DNA of 64,000 nt from Henriciella marina DSM 19595 (GTDB lineage Bacteria; Pseudomonadota; Alphaproteobacteria; Caulobacterales; Hyphomonadaceae): assembly GCF_000376805.1 (NCBI RefSeq), contig NZ_AQXT01000002.1, positions 1,364,001 to 1,428,000 on the forward strand, given 5' to 3'. The first letter of the stretch is position 1; every line of letters starts with the position of its first letter. The translations under genes were made by a program, and so were the position numbers. Shown here piece by piece: positions 17,854 to 26,595 of this stretch. The notes under the pieces are model-generated. The model saw nothing but the letters and a program-made list of their open reading frames with translations. It made no database searches and was not told the origin of the DNA.

Positions 17854-18470
17854 GCCTCGTCAGGAACGTCCCTCAAAAGGGCATTCACAGACCGAGTGAG
17901 CACTCTCTCAGCTTTATCTGCCGACAGCTCCTGGTCCTGTCGCAAGCGGCGCCAGGCCTGAAACCCTGTTAAAAGCTCAAGTGCCCCAAGCAGCGTCTCA
18001 TCGTCGAGGATACTCTGCGGAAGGAGGTTCTTCAGACCGGCCTGCTCCATGATCAGGAAATGGCGATAGGCATAGCCAAGTTGCGGCGAAGCAAACCGCC
18101 GTAGGCCTGCTGCGATTTTCAGGGGCATGATGCGCTCATAGATCCTGGCCCGCCGCCCAATCAATTCATGAATACGCTCACGCCAGCCCTGCGCTTCCCA
18201 TGGCGTCATCACGATCGGCAAAATCTCTCTTTCAAGCCGCTCCGACATTTCGCGGTAGAGGCCGTCCATGTCGTCAAAATGCCGGAAAACCGTCCGCAGC
18301 CCGACGCCAGCTTCTTCGGCGACGCTGGCGGCGCTCGGATCCATATCTCCCGCCTCGATCAAGGCGAAGAGCGCGTCGACGATCTGTTCGCGGCTGCGCT
18401 GGCTACGCGCTTTGCGGCCGTCACCGGAGGTGTCGTCGCTGACAAGTCTGATATCTGGCTTCTCTGTCAT
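17850..18470 (-). CDS. TetR/AcrR-family transcriptional regulator
   Basis: A 206-residue regulator. The DNA-binding domain covers about residues 22-70, with RSREQIVDALFALIEAG and the recognition-helix block GVGLRTVFRHFDDMDGLY. The C-terminal ligand domain is not assignable. It is the last gene of a minus-strand operon that starts at 21268 and probably controls it or the neighbouring sulfatases. Confidence 0.85.
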   Translation of the reverse strand: MTEKPDIRLVSDDTSGDGRKARSQRSREQIVDALFALIEAGDMDPSAASVAEEAGVGLRTVFRHFDDMDGLYREMSERLEREILPIVMTPWEAQGWRERIHELIGRRARIYERIMPLKIAAGLRRFASPQLGYAYRHFLIMEQAGLKNLLPQSILDDETLLGALELLTGFQAWRRLRQDQELSADKAERVLTRSVNALLRDVPDEA

Positions 18471-18497
18471 GCAGCGTGTTCTAGAGCTGGCAGCGCT

Positions 18498-19583
18498 TCA
18501 GTCGAGCAGTTTATGGCGAACGATGCGATCGCTGCCCGCTGGCAGGCTAATCATGAGGCCATCCTCGCCAATCGCGGCCCGGCCATTGAACGCATCATCA
18601 ACGCCCTCCAGGAAAGGGGCATGCAAGAATTTGTTCGGCAAAGGCGGCACCATATGGGTGAACACCAGTTCCCGCACGCCCGCGTCTTGGGCCGTTTCGG
18701 CGGCTTCAACAGGGCTTGCATGATAATCGAGAATATCCCTGAAGATCTTGGATAGAGATGCATCGCCATTCGAGGCCGCCGCATCCGCCAGTGTCGCCAC
18801 CATTTCCCGGTTCAGGGCTTCGTGAATGAGGAGGTCAGTGCCCGCCGCAGCGCTTGCAACTGCCTCGCTCTTGACCGTGTCACCGCTGATTGTGACCGAC
18901 CTTCCCGCGTAATCGACGCGGTAGCCAAAAGCCGGCGAGACAGGGCTGTGATCGACCAGGAACGCTGAAACGCGTGCGCCGACAGCATCGAACACAACCC
19001 GGGAGCTGCCATCCGGGGGCAGATCAAGCTCGGTCGCGGCGGCGCCGAACCCAGCCGGGTTGGCAATGTCCTCGCCATGATGGGCGATCCGGTAGCCCGC
19101 ATCGGTGCGGTAGGCCTGAATAAACCCATCAACCACGGGGGTTATCCCGACCGGGCCTGAAATCTCGACCGGGCTGGACCGCGATCCCCCCACCCAGGCC
19201 TGCAGCATCAACTCACCGAGACCGTCAATGTGATCAGAATGCAGATGCGTGAAATAGACATGCTCGGTCTCACCAACCGGAAACCCCATCCGCGCCAAGT
19301 TTCTTATACTGCCTGAGCCTGTGTCGAAAACAAATCCCATCCGTCCCGCCAGAACACCGACGCACGGCCCTGCGCGGTCCGCATCCGGCAACGGGGAGCC
19401 AGTCCCGCAGAGATAGACATGGAGGCCGTCGTCCAGATCTTCGCTCTGATCAACCCCAACCAGCTGCCCGGCCATCCGCTCATAGACATGCCCGCCGATC
19501 TGCATCCTGAACAGCCAGAGCCCCGCGAGGGCGATAAGGCCGATCACTGCCAGTCCGAACGCGCCCCGCACCACCCATCTCAT
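18498..19583 (-). CDS. Exported metallo-beta-lactamase-fold hydrolase (RNase Z-like subgroup)
   Basis: A 361-residue protein. An N-terminal hydrophobic segment (8-25) targets it to the envelope. The metal site THLHSDHIDGLGEL has His113, His115, Asp117 and His118; VTISGDTV and VFTHMVPP give later ligands. The LCGTGSPLPDADRAGP block is like RNase Z and arylsulfatase-type (AtsA) hydrolases of this fold, so a sulfate or phosphate ester hydrolase acting outside the cytoplasm is plausible. It sits 4 bp from the DUF1330 gene. Confidence 0.82.
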   Translation of the reverse strand: MRWVVRGAFGLAVIGLIALAGLWLFRMQIGGHVYERMAGQLVGVDQSEDLDDGLHVYLCGTGSPLPDADRAGPCVGVLAGRMGFVFDTGSGSIRNLARMGFPVGETEHVYFTHLHSDHIDGLGELMLQAWVGGSRSSPVEISGPVGITPVVDGFIQAYRTDAGYRIAHHGEDIANPAGFGAAATELDLPPDGSSRVVFDAVGARVSAFLVDHSPVSPAFGYRVDYAGRSVTISGDTVKSEAVASAAAGTDLLIHEALNREMVATLADAAASNGDASLSKIFRDILDYHASPVEAAETAQDAGVRELVFTHMVPPLPNKFLHAPFLEGVDDAFNGRAAIGEDGLMISLPAGSDRIVRHKLLD

Positions 19584-19586
19584 CGC

Positions 19587-20060
19587 TCAATCCCTCGCCA
19601 ACAGACGCCGCGCCCAATCGGCATCGCCAAGATCTGGCGGCAGCACACATTCGATGTTCAACTGACCTTTCAGGCCCGCTGCCCGGTGAACCGCTGCCTC
19701 CTGCCAGGCTTCGGACATGGACATGGCCACCATGTCGGACCGGCGCGGATACTCGGCGATTGCAATCTCGTCCCAAAGCTCTTCGACACGGCCGAGCGAC
19801 AGAAAATTCACATCGAGCGCCAGGATAACCCGGCCTCCAAAGTCTTTCAGGATTTCTGAAACGGCGCGCCCATAGATCTGGTAGGCTTCGCGCCCCGATA
19901 GGTCGGATTCTCGGCCATCGGCATACTCGGCCTTCTCCCGGAATTTCAGGAGGTTGAGCATGTAGATCGGGCCGTCCGGACCTGGCTGCATCATGGCCTC
20001 GACCTGTTTGGAGTCGCTCGGCATCAGTTCATTGGTGACGTCCATGTTTCCCTCTCTCAA
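19587..20060 (-). CDS. DUF1330-like protein
   Basis: A 157-residue soluble protein with the EAMMQPGPDGPIYMLNLLKFREKAEYADG opening and the YGRAVSEILKDFGGRVI block of small dimeric alpha+beta-barrel DUF1330 proteins. No function is established for the family. It overlaps the upstream DsbA/HCCA gene by 4 bp and is close to the hydrolase downstream, so the three were probably selected as a pathway for an aromatic or steroid-like compound. Confidence 0.75.
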   Translation of the reverse strand: MREGNMDVTNELMPSDSKQVEAMMQPGPDGPIYMLNLLKFREKAEYADGRESDLSGREAYQIYGRAVSEILKDFGGRVILALDVNFLSLGRVEELWDEIAIAEYPRRSDMVAMSMSEAWQEAAVHRAAGLKGQLNIECVLPPDLGDADWARRLLARD

Positions 20061-21268
20061 ACAGGCTTGTCGCCTGCAATCGCACCCGCATTCGAAACGT
20101 CCAGAGCGCGATTCAAAGCATCCTCGATTACCCAGAGCCGGTCCTGTCCCCAGATGGAACCATCGCCAACCCGAAAGCTCGGCACACCCCAGATCCCGAG
20201 CGCCATCATCTCGCTACGATTGGTCTCTGCTTCTGCCCGCCAATGATCACCGCCAATCAGCGTCTTTGCGTCCGACCAGCGAAGGCCGGCACGTTCGGTG
20301 ATCTGCTTGAGACCCTTATCAGTGCCAGCATCCAGCCCCTCGGCCCAGACCCCGCTTAGAAAGCTCTGTGTAAACTCATAACCTTTGCCCTCTTTGATCG
20401 CCCAAGGCAGGATTGCGTAACCGCGCTCGACAGGCGTGCCGACAGGGTCGCAGACCTTTCCGAATGGAATGTCCATGCGCCGCGCTTCGCGCGCCGTGTC
20501 CTTAAGGATATAGAGCCCCTTCATGCGCGGGACTGGCAGGCCCCGCATCACCATCGGCAAGACGAACCGGAGCCTGAGGGTTGCGCCATAGGCCTCAGCA
20601 AGCGCTTTGGCGCGCTTGGCCGCGATTGCCGTGTAGGGGCTTCGGAATGACAGGTAGAAGTGAAGCTCAGCTTTGCCACCGAATTTGCCTACAGGGATCG
20701 CTTCCAGCACAGCTGGCGGAGCAAACAGGAATTCCCCGTGTCTGACGTCCTGGTCAGCCCCTTCATCTTGCAGGCGGGCTTCAAGATAGTGAAGCCGGTC
20801 GAGCCCCCAATACCATTCGCCTTGATAATGGAAGGTCGCGCCGAGATAATGACCCAGCTTGTCGCGCCGGGCATTCCCGTCTTCAACCAGGTCCGCGGCC
20901 TTTGCCCACCCGCTGGGCGCCTCGCCCTCCCCGGCCCAGAGCCAGCTTCCGATCGCGGCAGCCTCCTCTGCGAAGCGATCTGCCTCGATGGCTGCAGCCA
21001 GAGCGCCAAGCGCGACCTCGATCTTGTCATCGATCGGCTGCGCCCCTCGGTCTTCGAAGACAAGCCCGGCTTTCGCAGCAAGCAGCGCGGCGTCCTTTCG
21101 TGAATAGCTGATCAGTTTTTCCCGGTCAGGCGCAGCCCAGTCCGGCGGGGGCGACACCAATCGAGGCGCCAGCTCGACATCATAACGCCTGCAGAACTCT
21201 GGTAATATCTGCGCTGTCAACTGGGAATAGGGATCGGCGACATCATGAAAATACTCAACCTGTCTCAT
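20057..21268 (-). CDS. Tandem DsbA-fold protein (2-hydroxychromene-2-carboxylate isomerase-like)
   Basis: A 403-residue protein with two thioredoxin-like/DsbA-fold halves. The first begins VEYFHDVADPYSQL. The second begins FYLSFRSPYTAI and ends MALGIWGVPSFRVGD, both typical of HCCA isomerase and other glutathione-dependent kappa-class enzymes. No CxxC is present at either active-site position. ATG 21268 is preferred to the upstream in-frame start at 21379 because GGGAGGG precedes it by 4 nt. It heads the minus operon. A glutathione-dependent isomerase or dehalogenase-type step is likely, and the substrate is unknown. Confidence 0.78.
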   Translation of the reverse strand: MRQVEYFHDVADPYSQLTAQILPEFCRRYDVELAPRLVSPPPDWAAPDREKLISYSRKDAALLAAKAGLVFEDRGAQPIDDKIEVALGALAAAIEADRFAEEAAAIGSWLWAGEGEAPSGWAKAADLVEDGNARRDKLGHYLGATFHYQGEWYWGLDRLHYLEARLQDEGADQDVRHGEFLFAPPAVLEAIPVGKFGGKAELHFYLSFRSPYTAIAAKRAKALAEAYGATLRLRFVLPMVMRGLPVPRMKGLYILKDTAREARRMDIPFGKVCDPVGTPVERGYAILPWAIKEGKGYEFTQSFLSGVWAEGLDAGTDKGLKQITERAGLRWSDAKTLIGGDHWRAEAETNRSEMMALGIWGVPSFRVGDGSIWGQDRLWVIEDALNRALDVSNAGAIAGDKPV

Positions 21269-21386
21269 CCGTCCCTCCCGTACGCGCTTCTTTTCGGCTG
21301 CAACCCTGCGCTGCTGCAGCCTTCTGGGGCCGGCCAATCGCGAACTCACGTGGGCCGATATGAAGCTCTTCAACGACACGTGACGA

Positions 21387-21415
21387 TTGATCCCTTACTC
21401 GGTAGAGAGTATAAT
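21387..21415 (+). promoter_or_regulatory. Sigma-70 promoter upstream of the FGE-fold gene
   Basis: TTGATC (21387-21392), a 17-nt spacer and a perfect TATAAT (21410-21415) stand 43 bp ahead of the ATG at 21459 in the divergent region. Confidence 0.6.
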
Positions 21416-21458
21416 TTGGCACGTATAGTGTCAATTCTATTTGAATGGATTGTGGTGA

Positions 21459-22433
21459 ATGGCCAAGAGTGTCAGGACGATATCAGGCCTCTGCTTTGCA
21501 GCCGTTCTGACAGGCTGTGGCCTCACTGCCTGCGCCCCATCTCCAATGCCGCCCCCCTCTCAGTCTGAACAATGCAGCGGTCCGGCGCAGTCAGGCATGG
21601 TTCCGGTGATCGGCGGGCAATTCCTGATGGGGTCTGATACCGATTACCGTGAGGAGGCGCCTCAACACCGAAAGGCGGTCGCAGATTTCATGATCGCCAC
21701 CACGGAAGTCACGAACAGCGATTTTGCCGCCTTTGTCGAGGCCACCGGTTATGTGACCACGGCAGAACAGTCGCCTGATCCGGCCCTCCTGCCCAAGAAC
21801 AGCCCTTCCAGTTTTCGCCAACCGGGCGCGGCTGTCTTTCTGTCACCGGACGGATCCACTGCAGGCAACTGGCGCTATATTCCGGGTGCAAACTGGCGCC
21901 ATCCCGACGGGCCGGCAAGCGACATAGATGGCAGGGACAGCCACCCTGTTGTCCAGGTTTCGCTAGCGGATGCCAAGGCGTATGCATCATGGAAAGGTGC
22001 CCGCCTGCCGACCGAAGCTGAATGGGAATACGCTGCGCGCGCAGGGCGTCCTGCGACCCGCTATGAGTGGGGCGATACACCGCCAACGCCTGACGATCCG
22101 AAGGCGAATACATGGCAGGGCCTTTTCCCGGTCGCCGACACGGGCGCAGATGGTTTCAGGAGCCGCGCGCCCGTTGGCTGTTTTGAAGCAAACCCCTGGG
22201 GGCTTCATGATATGACCGGAAATGTCTGGGAATGGACAGCCAGCACCTACCAACAGGTCGGCCGGCAAACGGCCGATCAGGTCATGGTGGTCAAAGGCGG
22301 CTCCTATCTCTGCGCGGCCAACTTCTGCAGACGCTATCGTCCACCTGCGCGCCAGGGCCAGGAAGCCAGCCTTCCCACAAACCATATCGGCTTCCGCATT
22401 GCCGCCGACACTGCGGCAACTGCGCAAGAATGA
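21459..22433 (+). CDS. Formylglycine-generating-enzyme family lipoprotein
   Basis: A 324-residue protein. A signal sequence ends in LTGC (Cys20) or LTAC (Cys25), so it should be a lipoprotein. The mature part is a full FGE/SUMF1 domain: GGQFLMGSDT near residue 52, RLPTEAEWEYAARAG, DMTGNVWEWT, and the active-site loop GGSYLCAANFCRRYRPPARQ. That loop keeps both catalytic cysteines at FGE spacing. In FGE this pair oxidises the sulfatase CxPxR cysteine. The sulfatases at 14374 and 16195 are natural clients, but an extracytoplasmic location is unusual for bacterial FGE and leaves open another target. It has its own promoter (21387-21415). Confidence 0.85.
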   Translation: MAKSVRTISGLCFAAVLTGCGLTACAPSPMPPPSQSEQCSGPAQSGMVPVIGGQFLMGSDTDYREEAPQHRKAVADFMIATTEVTNSDFAAFVEATGYVTTAEQSPDPALLPKNSPSSFRQPGAAVFLSPDGSTAGNWRYIPGANWRHPDGPASDIDGRDSHPVVQVSLADAKAYASWKGARLPTEAEWEYAARAGRPATRYEWGDTPPTPDDPKANTWQGLFPVADTGADGFRSRAPVGCFEANPWGLHDMTGNVWEWTASTYQQVGRQTADQVMVVKGGSYLCAANFCRRYRPPARQGQEASLPTNHIGFRIAADTAATAQE

Positions 22434-22482
22434 GGTTATGCCCGAAGCCTTCCAGACTGGGTTCTGAATTTCGCCATGCAGA

Positions 22483-24309
22483 TTATTCGCGATATGGTTC
22501 GGCCTGTAACGCGAACATAGCAGCGTAGGCGCCGCCCGCTTTTAGCAGATTTTTGTGGGTGCCAGTCTCCTTAATCTGGCCCTTCTCAAGCAGGAGAATC
22601 ATGTCTGCGGCTCGAAGGTTAGACAGCCGATGACTGATCAAGATCAGCGATCGGCCCGGCGCGAGCGGGCGTGCCATGAATGCCGCCTCTGCCTCCGCGT
22701 CCAGCGCAGCCGTTGGCTCATCGAGGATCAGGATATCTGCATCAGCATTGGCGTGGGCTCGGGCAATGGCCAGGCGCTGCCACTGCCCGCCGGAGAGGTC
22801 TACCCCTTCTGGAAAGCGTTTGGACAAGCGTGTATCGACACCGCTCTCCAGCTCAGCAACGAGCTCAGTAGCAAACCCCGCCTCAAGCGCCCTCTTCATC
22901 TCAGAGGTCGACATGGCGGACATTCCTGTCCCGGCTTCGACATTGTCGCGAACCGAGAATTTGAAATTGACGTGAGGTTGAAACATCACGCCAACCCGCG
23001 TTGCAATTGCCTCTGGCGCCCACTCAGTCAGGCTAAGTCCGTCCAGCCGAACCTCTCCCTTGTCAGGCTGGTAAAGACCGGCGGCGAGCTTGATGAGCGT
23101 CGTCTTGCCGGAACCGTTGACCCCGACCAGCCCGAGACGTGTGCCCGGCGGCAAATGAAAGCTGACACTATCGACCGCAGGCCTCTCTGCGCCCGGATAC
23201 TGAAAGCTAACATCGATAAAGCGAAGCCCATCGCCGGGAACCGGACCGCAGGTGGATTGGCCACCCGGCCGCCCGTCTTCCAGATCCAGCAGGATGAAAA
23301 GCCGCGTGACATAGAGGACATCCTCAATGCTGCCCGTCACGGCCGACAGGAGCGAATTGACGCCGTTCTGGCCCTGCTTCAGGAGACCGATCAGCATCGT
23401 CATCTGGCCGAGGCTGAAACGTCCTGCGATCGTTACCCACACAATCCAGAGCTTGCCGCCGAGGAAAATCACCGACCCAAGAATGGCAAGCAAGGAAGCA
23501 ATGACCGCCTGGCGCCCCTGCAGCTTTCGGTCGCCATCATGCATGTCATGGAAAAGCTGCGAAAACCGGCCCAGCAACGCCTCACCGAAACCGTAGTGCA
23601 ACCGCTCGCGCGCGGCTGCTTCATTGGTCACCAGACTTTCCAGATAGTTGCGCTCTCGCATCTGCGGCGAGCGGGCTGTGTAAAAGCGGTAGGCGTCGCC
23701 GGAAAAGCGCAAATTGCCGATGAAGGCTGGAAGACCGCCCACCAGCATGAGGATGATGAGCCATGGTGCAGCCGCCGCAAGCAGAATGATGATCGACAGA
23801 AGCGTGACAGACGACTGCAGGACGTCGAAACCGCGCATGACCAGGCTGTAGGGCCGCGCCGCCGCGAACTGCTTTGCGTGGATAAGCATTTCTTGCACAT
23901 GCGGCTCCTCTATCCGGGCGAGCGACAAGTGGCTGGCCTTGTCCAGGATCAGCCTTGCCACGGTATAGCCAAGCTCGGCGTGCAGCCGTGCCTTCAGGAA
24001 GACAAGTAAACGGCGCAGTACGAGAAGCACTGCCAGAATAGCGGCTTCCACAATAACCCAGCCCAGGGCGGCAGACCGATCAGCCTCAAGACCGCTATCG
24101 ATTGCGGCCAGGACGGCATCAATCAACAGCTTTGAGACGTAAAGCGCGGCTGGCGGCAGCAGGGCGGCAAGAATTGTTAGCCCGGCAATTGAGGCGGCTA
24201 ACGCCGGACGGGTCCGGGCGATAATCGCCAGCGTCCGGAAAGCCGCTGATGCCCTGTCCCGCCAGGGCGGAACCGGTTCATGCGTGCGCTCCGGTTCGAT
24301 GTCTGGCAT
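22483..24309 (-). CDS. ABC exporter, fused permease and ATPase
   Basis: A 608-residue half-transporter. Six hydrophobic helices span about residues 35-330. The C-terminal ATPase has Walker A VGVNGSGKTTL, signature LSGGQWQRLAIARA, Walker B ADILILDEPTAALD and H-loop LISHRLS. It would homodimerise in the inner membrane. It starts 6 bp after the upstream sulfotransferase fusion gene, so the exported substrate is probably the product of those enzymes. No peptidase C39 domain is present. Confidence 0.9.
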   Translation of the reverse strand: MPDIEPERTHEPVPPWRDRASAAFRTLAIIARTRPALAASIAGLTILAALLPPAALYVSKLLIDAVLAAIDSGLEADRSAALGWVIVEAAILAVLLVLRRLLVFLKARLHAELGYTVARLILDKASHLSLARIEEPHVQEMLIHAKQFAAARPYSLVMRGFDVLQSSVTLLSIIILLAAAAPWLIILMLVGGLPAFIGNLRFSGDAYRFYTARSPQMRERNYLESLVTNEAAARERLHYGFGEALLGRFSQLFHDMHDGDRKLQGRQAVIASLLAILGSVIFLGGKLWIVWVTIAGRFSLGQMTMLIGLLKQGQNGVNSLLSAVTGSIEDVLYVTRLFILLDLEDGRPGGQSTCGPVPGDGLRFIDVSFQYPGAERPAVDSVSFHLPPGTRLGLVGVNGSGKTTLIKLAAGLYQPDKGEVRLDGLSLTEWAPEAIATRVGVMFQPHVNFKFSVRDNVEAGTGMSAMSTSEMKRALEAGFATELVAELESGVDTRLSKRFPEGVDLSGGQWQRLAIARAHANADADILILDEPTAALDAEAEAAFMARPLAPGRSLILISHRLSNLRAADMILLLEKGQIKETGTHKNLLKAGGAYAAMFALQAEPYRE

Positions 24310-24315
24310 AGCCTG

Positions 24316-25749
24316 TCAGGCAACCTTTGCTTTCTGGGCGGCGGCCTCTTCGGCAAGCCGGCGCGACAGGACGGCGCCTTTGTGAGGAAAGACTTCTGCC
24401 GGCGCCGGGCGATCCAGGAAAGGCGCCAGTTTCTCGAACCCTTCGCCCGAACAGATATTGATCACGAGCAGATCACCCGGCCGGTCCTTGAAGTAGGCCA
24501 TCACCTCCCGGACGTGCTGGGCATAGACCCAGGAAAACCGCTCAGGGCAGAAATTGTAGCAACCATAGACGGCCGCGCGGAGGAATTGGCGCATACGAAG
24601 ATGCACTTCCTCGTCAGGATCGCCGACATCCTTGAATGCCGGACGATTATAATAATGACGCGAGACCGAGCCCAGCCAGCTTTCCTTGTCGCGCAGGGTA
24701 AGGATGAATTTCGACCCCGGATACTGCTTGTCGAGCTGCTGGTAGATCGGGATGGTCGTAATGTCGGTCAGACCATCGAAATAGCGCAGCAGCGTCAGGT
24801 CATACTGGGCATTGGCGATCTCGATATAGGTGTCCTCGTCGATCGGATAATGACTGCAATCAAAGCCCAGCATCTGAAGCCCCGCAGTCAGGCTTCGCGT
24901 GCCGGTGCGTGACAGGCCAAGCCCGAAGACTTTTGGCTTATCGGCCTTCTGACCATAGGCGATGCGATCGCAATTGGCCTGAAGCCAGTCATCAAGATCT
25001 TGTTGCGTGAAGGGCTCTTCGGCGCCATCGAGGCCGAGCTTTGCCAGTTCCGCCTCGGCATGTTGCGGGAGTGCGGCGATGAACTCATGCACCTCATCAG
25101 TCGTGGCCGTTTCCGGCACCTTGCGACGCGCAAAGTCGACGGCGTGGCGCGCAACTGTGAGATCGCAGAAGATCCCGTCCGTCGTCGTCCATTTCTTCAT
25201 GGAGCGGGTCAGGCGCTGGCGCTGTTCCTTGGTGCGGCTGCGCAACTGGCGCAGGGCGTATTTCATGAAGATGTGATGATAGGACTGAAAATGGTCATGC
25301 AGGATGTCGAAGTTGCGAAACTGCTTGGCTGAGCCCATCGGCTTCATCGCAAGGTTTCGCAGACGCGATTCCGGGCGCAGCACGTATTTCAGATCATCTG
25401 CAGGTACTTCAACGGCCGCCATGGCGCGGACAAGGTCGATGCGGGTGATATGCACACCGCAGTGAAGCCGCCCCCGAAACCGGTCGGAAACATAGGCATC
25501 CACATAAGGCGCGTCGCAGCCGTCGATAAACGGGCGGATATTCTCAAGGATCAGGCAATCAGCATCGACGTAGACGACATAATCGCAATCATGGTCGATC
25601 CGGAGCATCTGCGCGACGCACTCGGTGAACGGGCGAACATTATCGATGATATGGACGGAATCTGGCTGGATGTTCTCGATCGCGAGCTCCAGCGCGACGT
25701 CTCGGGTGCGCTCGTCGATCTGCCGGAAAACCAAATCTACTTTCGCCAT
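24316..25749 (-). CDS. Fusion: glycosyltransferase-like domain plus sulfotransferase
   Basis: A 477-residue protein. Residues 1 to about 230 resemble a GT-A-type transferase, with CDYVVYVDADCLILENIRPF containing a DxD. The rest, from KVFGLGLSRTGTRSL onward, is a PAPS-dependent sulfotransferase: GLSRTGTRSL is the 5'-phosphosulfate loop and KFILTLRDKESWLGSVSRHYY the 3'-phosphate region. A GGGGGGAA ribosome site lies in the end of the upstream gene. The fusion could add a sugar and then sulfate it. The acceptor is unknown, and the first domain may be degenerate. Confidence 0.75.
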   Translation of the reverse strand: MAKVDLVFRQIDERTRDVALELAIENIQPDSVHIIDNVRPFTECVAQMLRIDHDCDYVVYVDADCLILENIRPFIDGCDAPYVDAYVSDRFRGRLHCGVHITRIDLVRAMAAVEVPADDLKYVLRPESRLRNLAMKPMGSAKQFRNFDILHDHFQSYHHIFMKYALRQLRSRTKEQRQRLTRSMKKWTTTDGIFCDLTVARHAVDFARRKVPETATTDEVHEFIAALPQHAEAELAKLGLDGAEEPFTQQDLDDWLQANCDRIAYGQKADKPKVFGLGLSRTGTRSLTAGLQMLGFDCSHYPIDEDTYIEIANAQYDLTLLRYFDGLTDITTIPIYQQLDKQYPGSKFILTLRDKESWLGSVSRHYYNRPAFKDVGDPDEEVHLRMRQFLRAAVYGCYNFCPERFSWVYAQHVREVMAYFKDRPGDLLVINICSGEGFEKLAPFLDRPAPAEVFPHKGAVLSRRLAEEAAAQKAKVA

Positions 25750-25752
25750 CGT

Positions 25753-26595
25753 CTATTCCCCCCACTGGAATGGCTTGTTGGCCTTTCCGGCCATCTGGGC
25801 GAACAAGGCCACATGTTCGCGCGTCATCTCGTCTTTCCAGCGCAGGTCGAGCTCGATCCCGCCTGAATGATTTTCATAATAGTCGCGTGTGCGCGGGCCG
25901 AGGCTGACGAATGCTGCGTCCGGGTCTTCAAACCGTGACCGTGCGGCAACGAACTGCGTGCCGCTGTTTCCACCAAGGACGTGGTGCTCGGCGGCGGTGA
26001 AATCAGCCATGGCGGGCTGGTAGTCGACTCCGATCAGTGCGCACAGCGTTTTAATCGTGGTTGCACTGTTCTCAGCCAGATCTTCATATCGCACGCGCAT
26101 CTTCAGACCTTCGAAATCATCGAATAGCGCCTGGGCGCTCGCCATTTTGTCGACCCATGCCTGGATTTGTGCGCCAGGCTCGCGGTCCGGATACTTGCGG
26201 AGGCGTGAATTGACGACGGCTCGCCCGTCGCGGCTCAGGAATAGCAATATGGTTGTTCCGCCTACCCGCCGGACTTCATCGGCCCGCGCCCTGATCCAGG
26301 CTTCATCCTTGGTCGAGTCGATGATCACCTGTTTGCCGACACGGATAGCGACGGCCTCATAAAGCGGCGAGATGCCATCCCAGTCGAACCCGCCCCATAC
26401 CGGACAGATTTCACCGCAGATCTTGCAGACCCGTTTGCGCAGCGGTTTGCTGCCATCCCCCAGGTAGCGGGCCTTGCCGCCCTCGCCCATGTAGAAGGTA
26501 TCGGTATGACTACCGAGGATCATGCCAAGAAGAGTGGACCCGGAATGGCCGGCTCCACAAATCATGACGGCCGTCAGCCGCGATTGTTGCTGCAT
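25753..26595 (-). CDS. Sulfotransferase-family protein
   Basis: A 280-residue protein. AVMICGAGHSGSTLLGMIL (9-27) is the PAPS 5'-phosphosulfate-binding loop; TTILLFLSRDGRAVVNSRLRK is the 3'-phosphate binding block with Arg and Ser. An inserted cysteine cluster, KRVCKICGEICPVWGG (about 54-69), looks like a small metal site and is common in this branch. It is 3 bp upstream of the fusion sulfotransferase. It probably sulfates a carbohydrate, lipid or small molecule exported by the ABC transporter at 22483. Confidence 0.8.
   Translation of the reverse strand: MQQQSRLTAVMICGAGHSGSTLLGMILGSHTDTFYMGEGGKARYLGDGSKPLRKRVCKICGEICPVWGGFDWDGISPLYEAVAIRVGKQVIIDSTKDEAWIRARADEVRRVGGTTILLFLSRDGRAVVNSRLRKYPDREPGAQIQAWVDKMASAQALFDDFEGLKMRVRYEDLAENSATTIKTLCALIGVDYQPAMADFTAAEHHVLGGNSGTQFVAARSRFEDPDAAFVSLGPRTRDYYENHSGGIELDLRWKDEMTREHVALFAQMAGKANKPFQWGE

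Noticed and set aside
22555-24009. A 484-codon plus-strand frame opposite the ABC transporter
   Set aside because: It is antisense to a transporter with every expected ATPase motif, and its translation has no recognisable domain and a skewed Arg/Gln/His-rich composition. It is a shadow of high-GC codon use.
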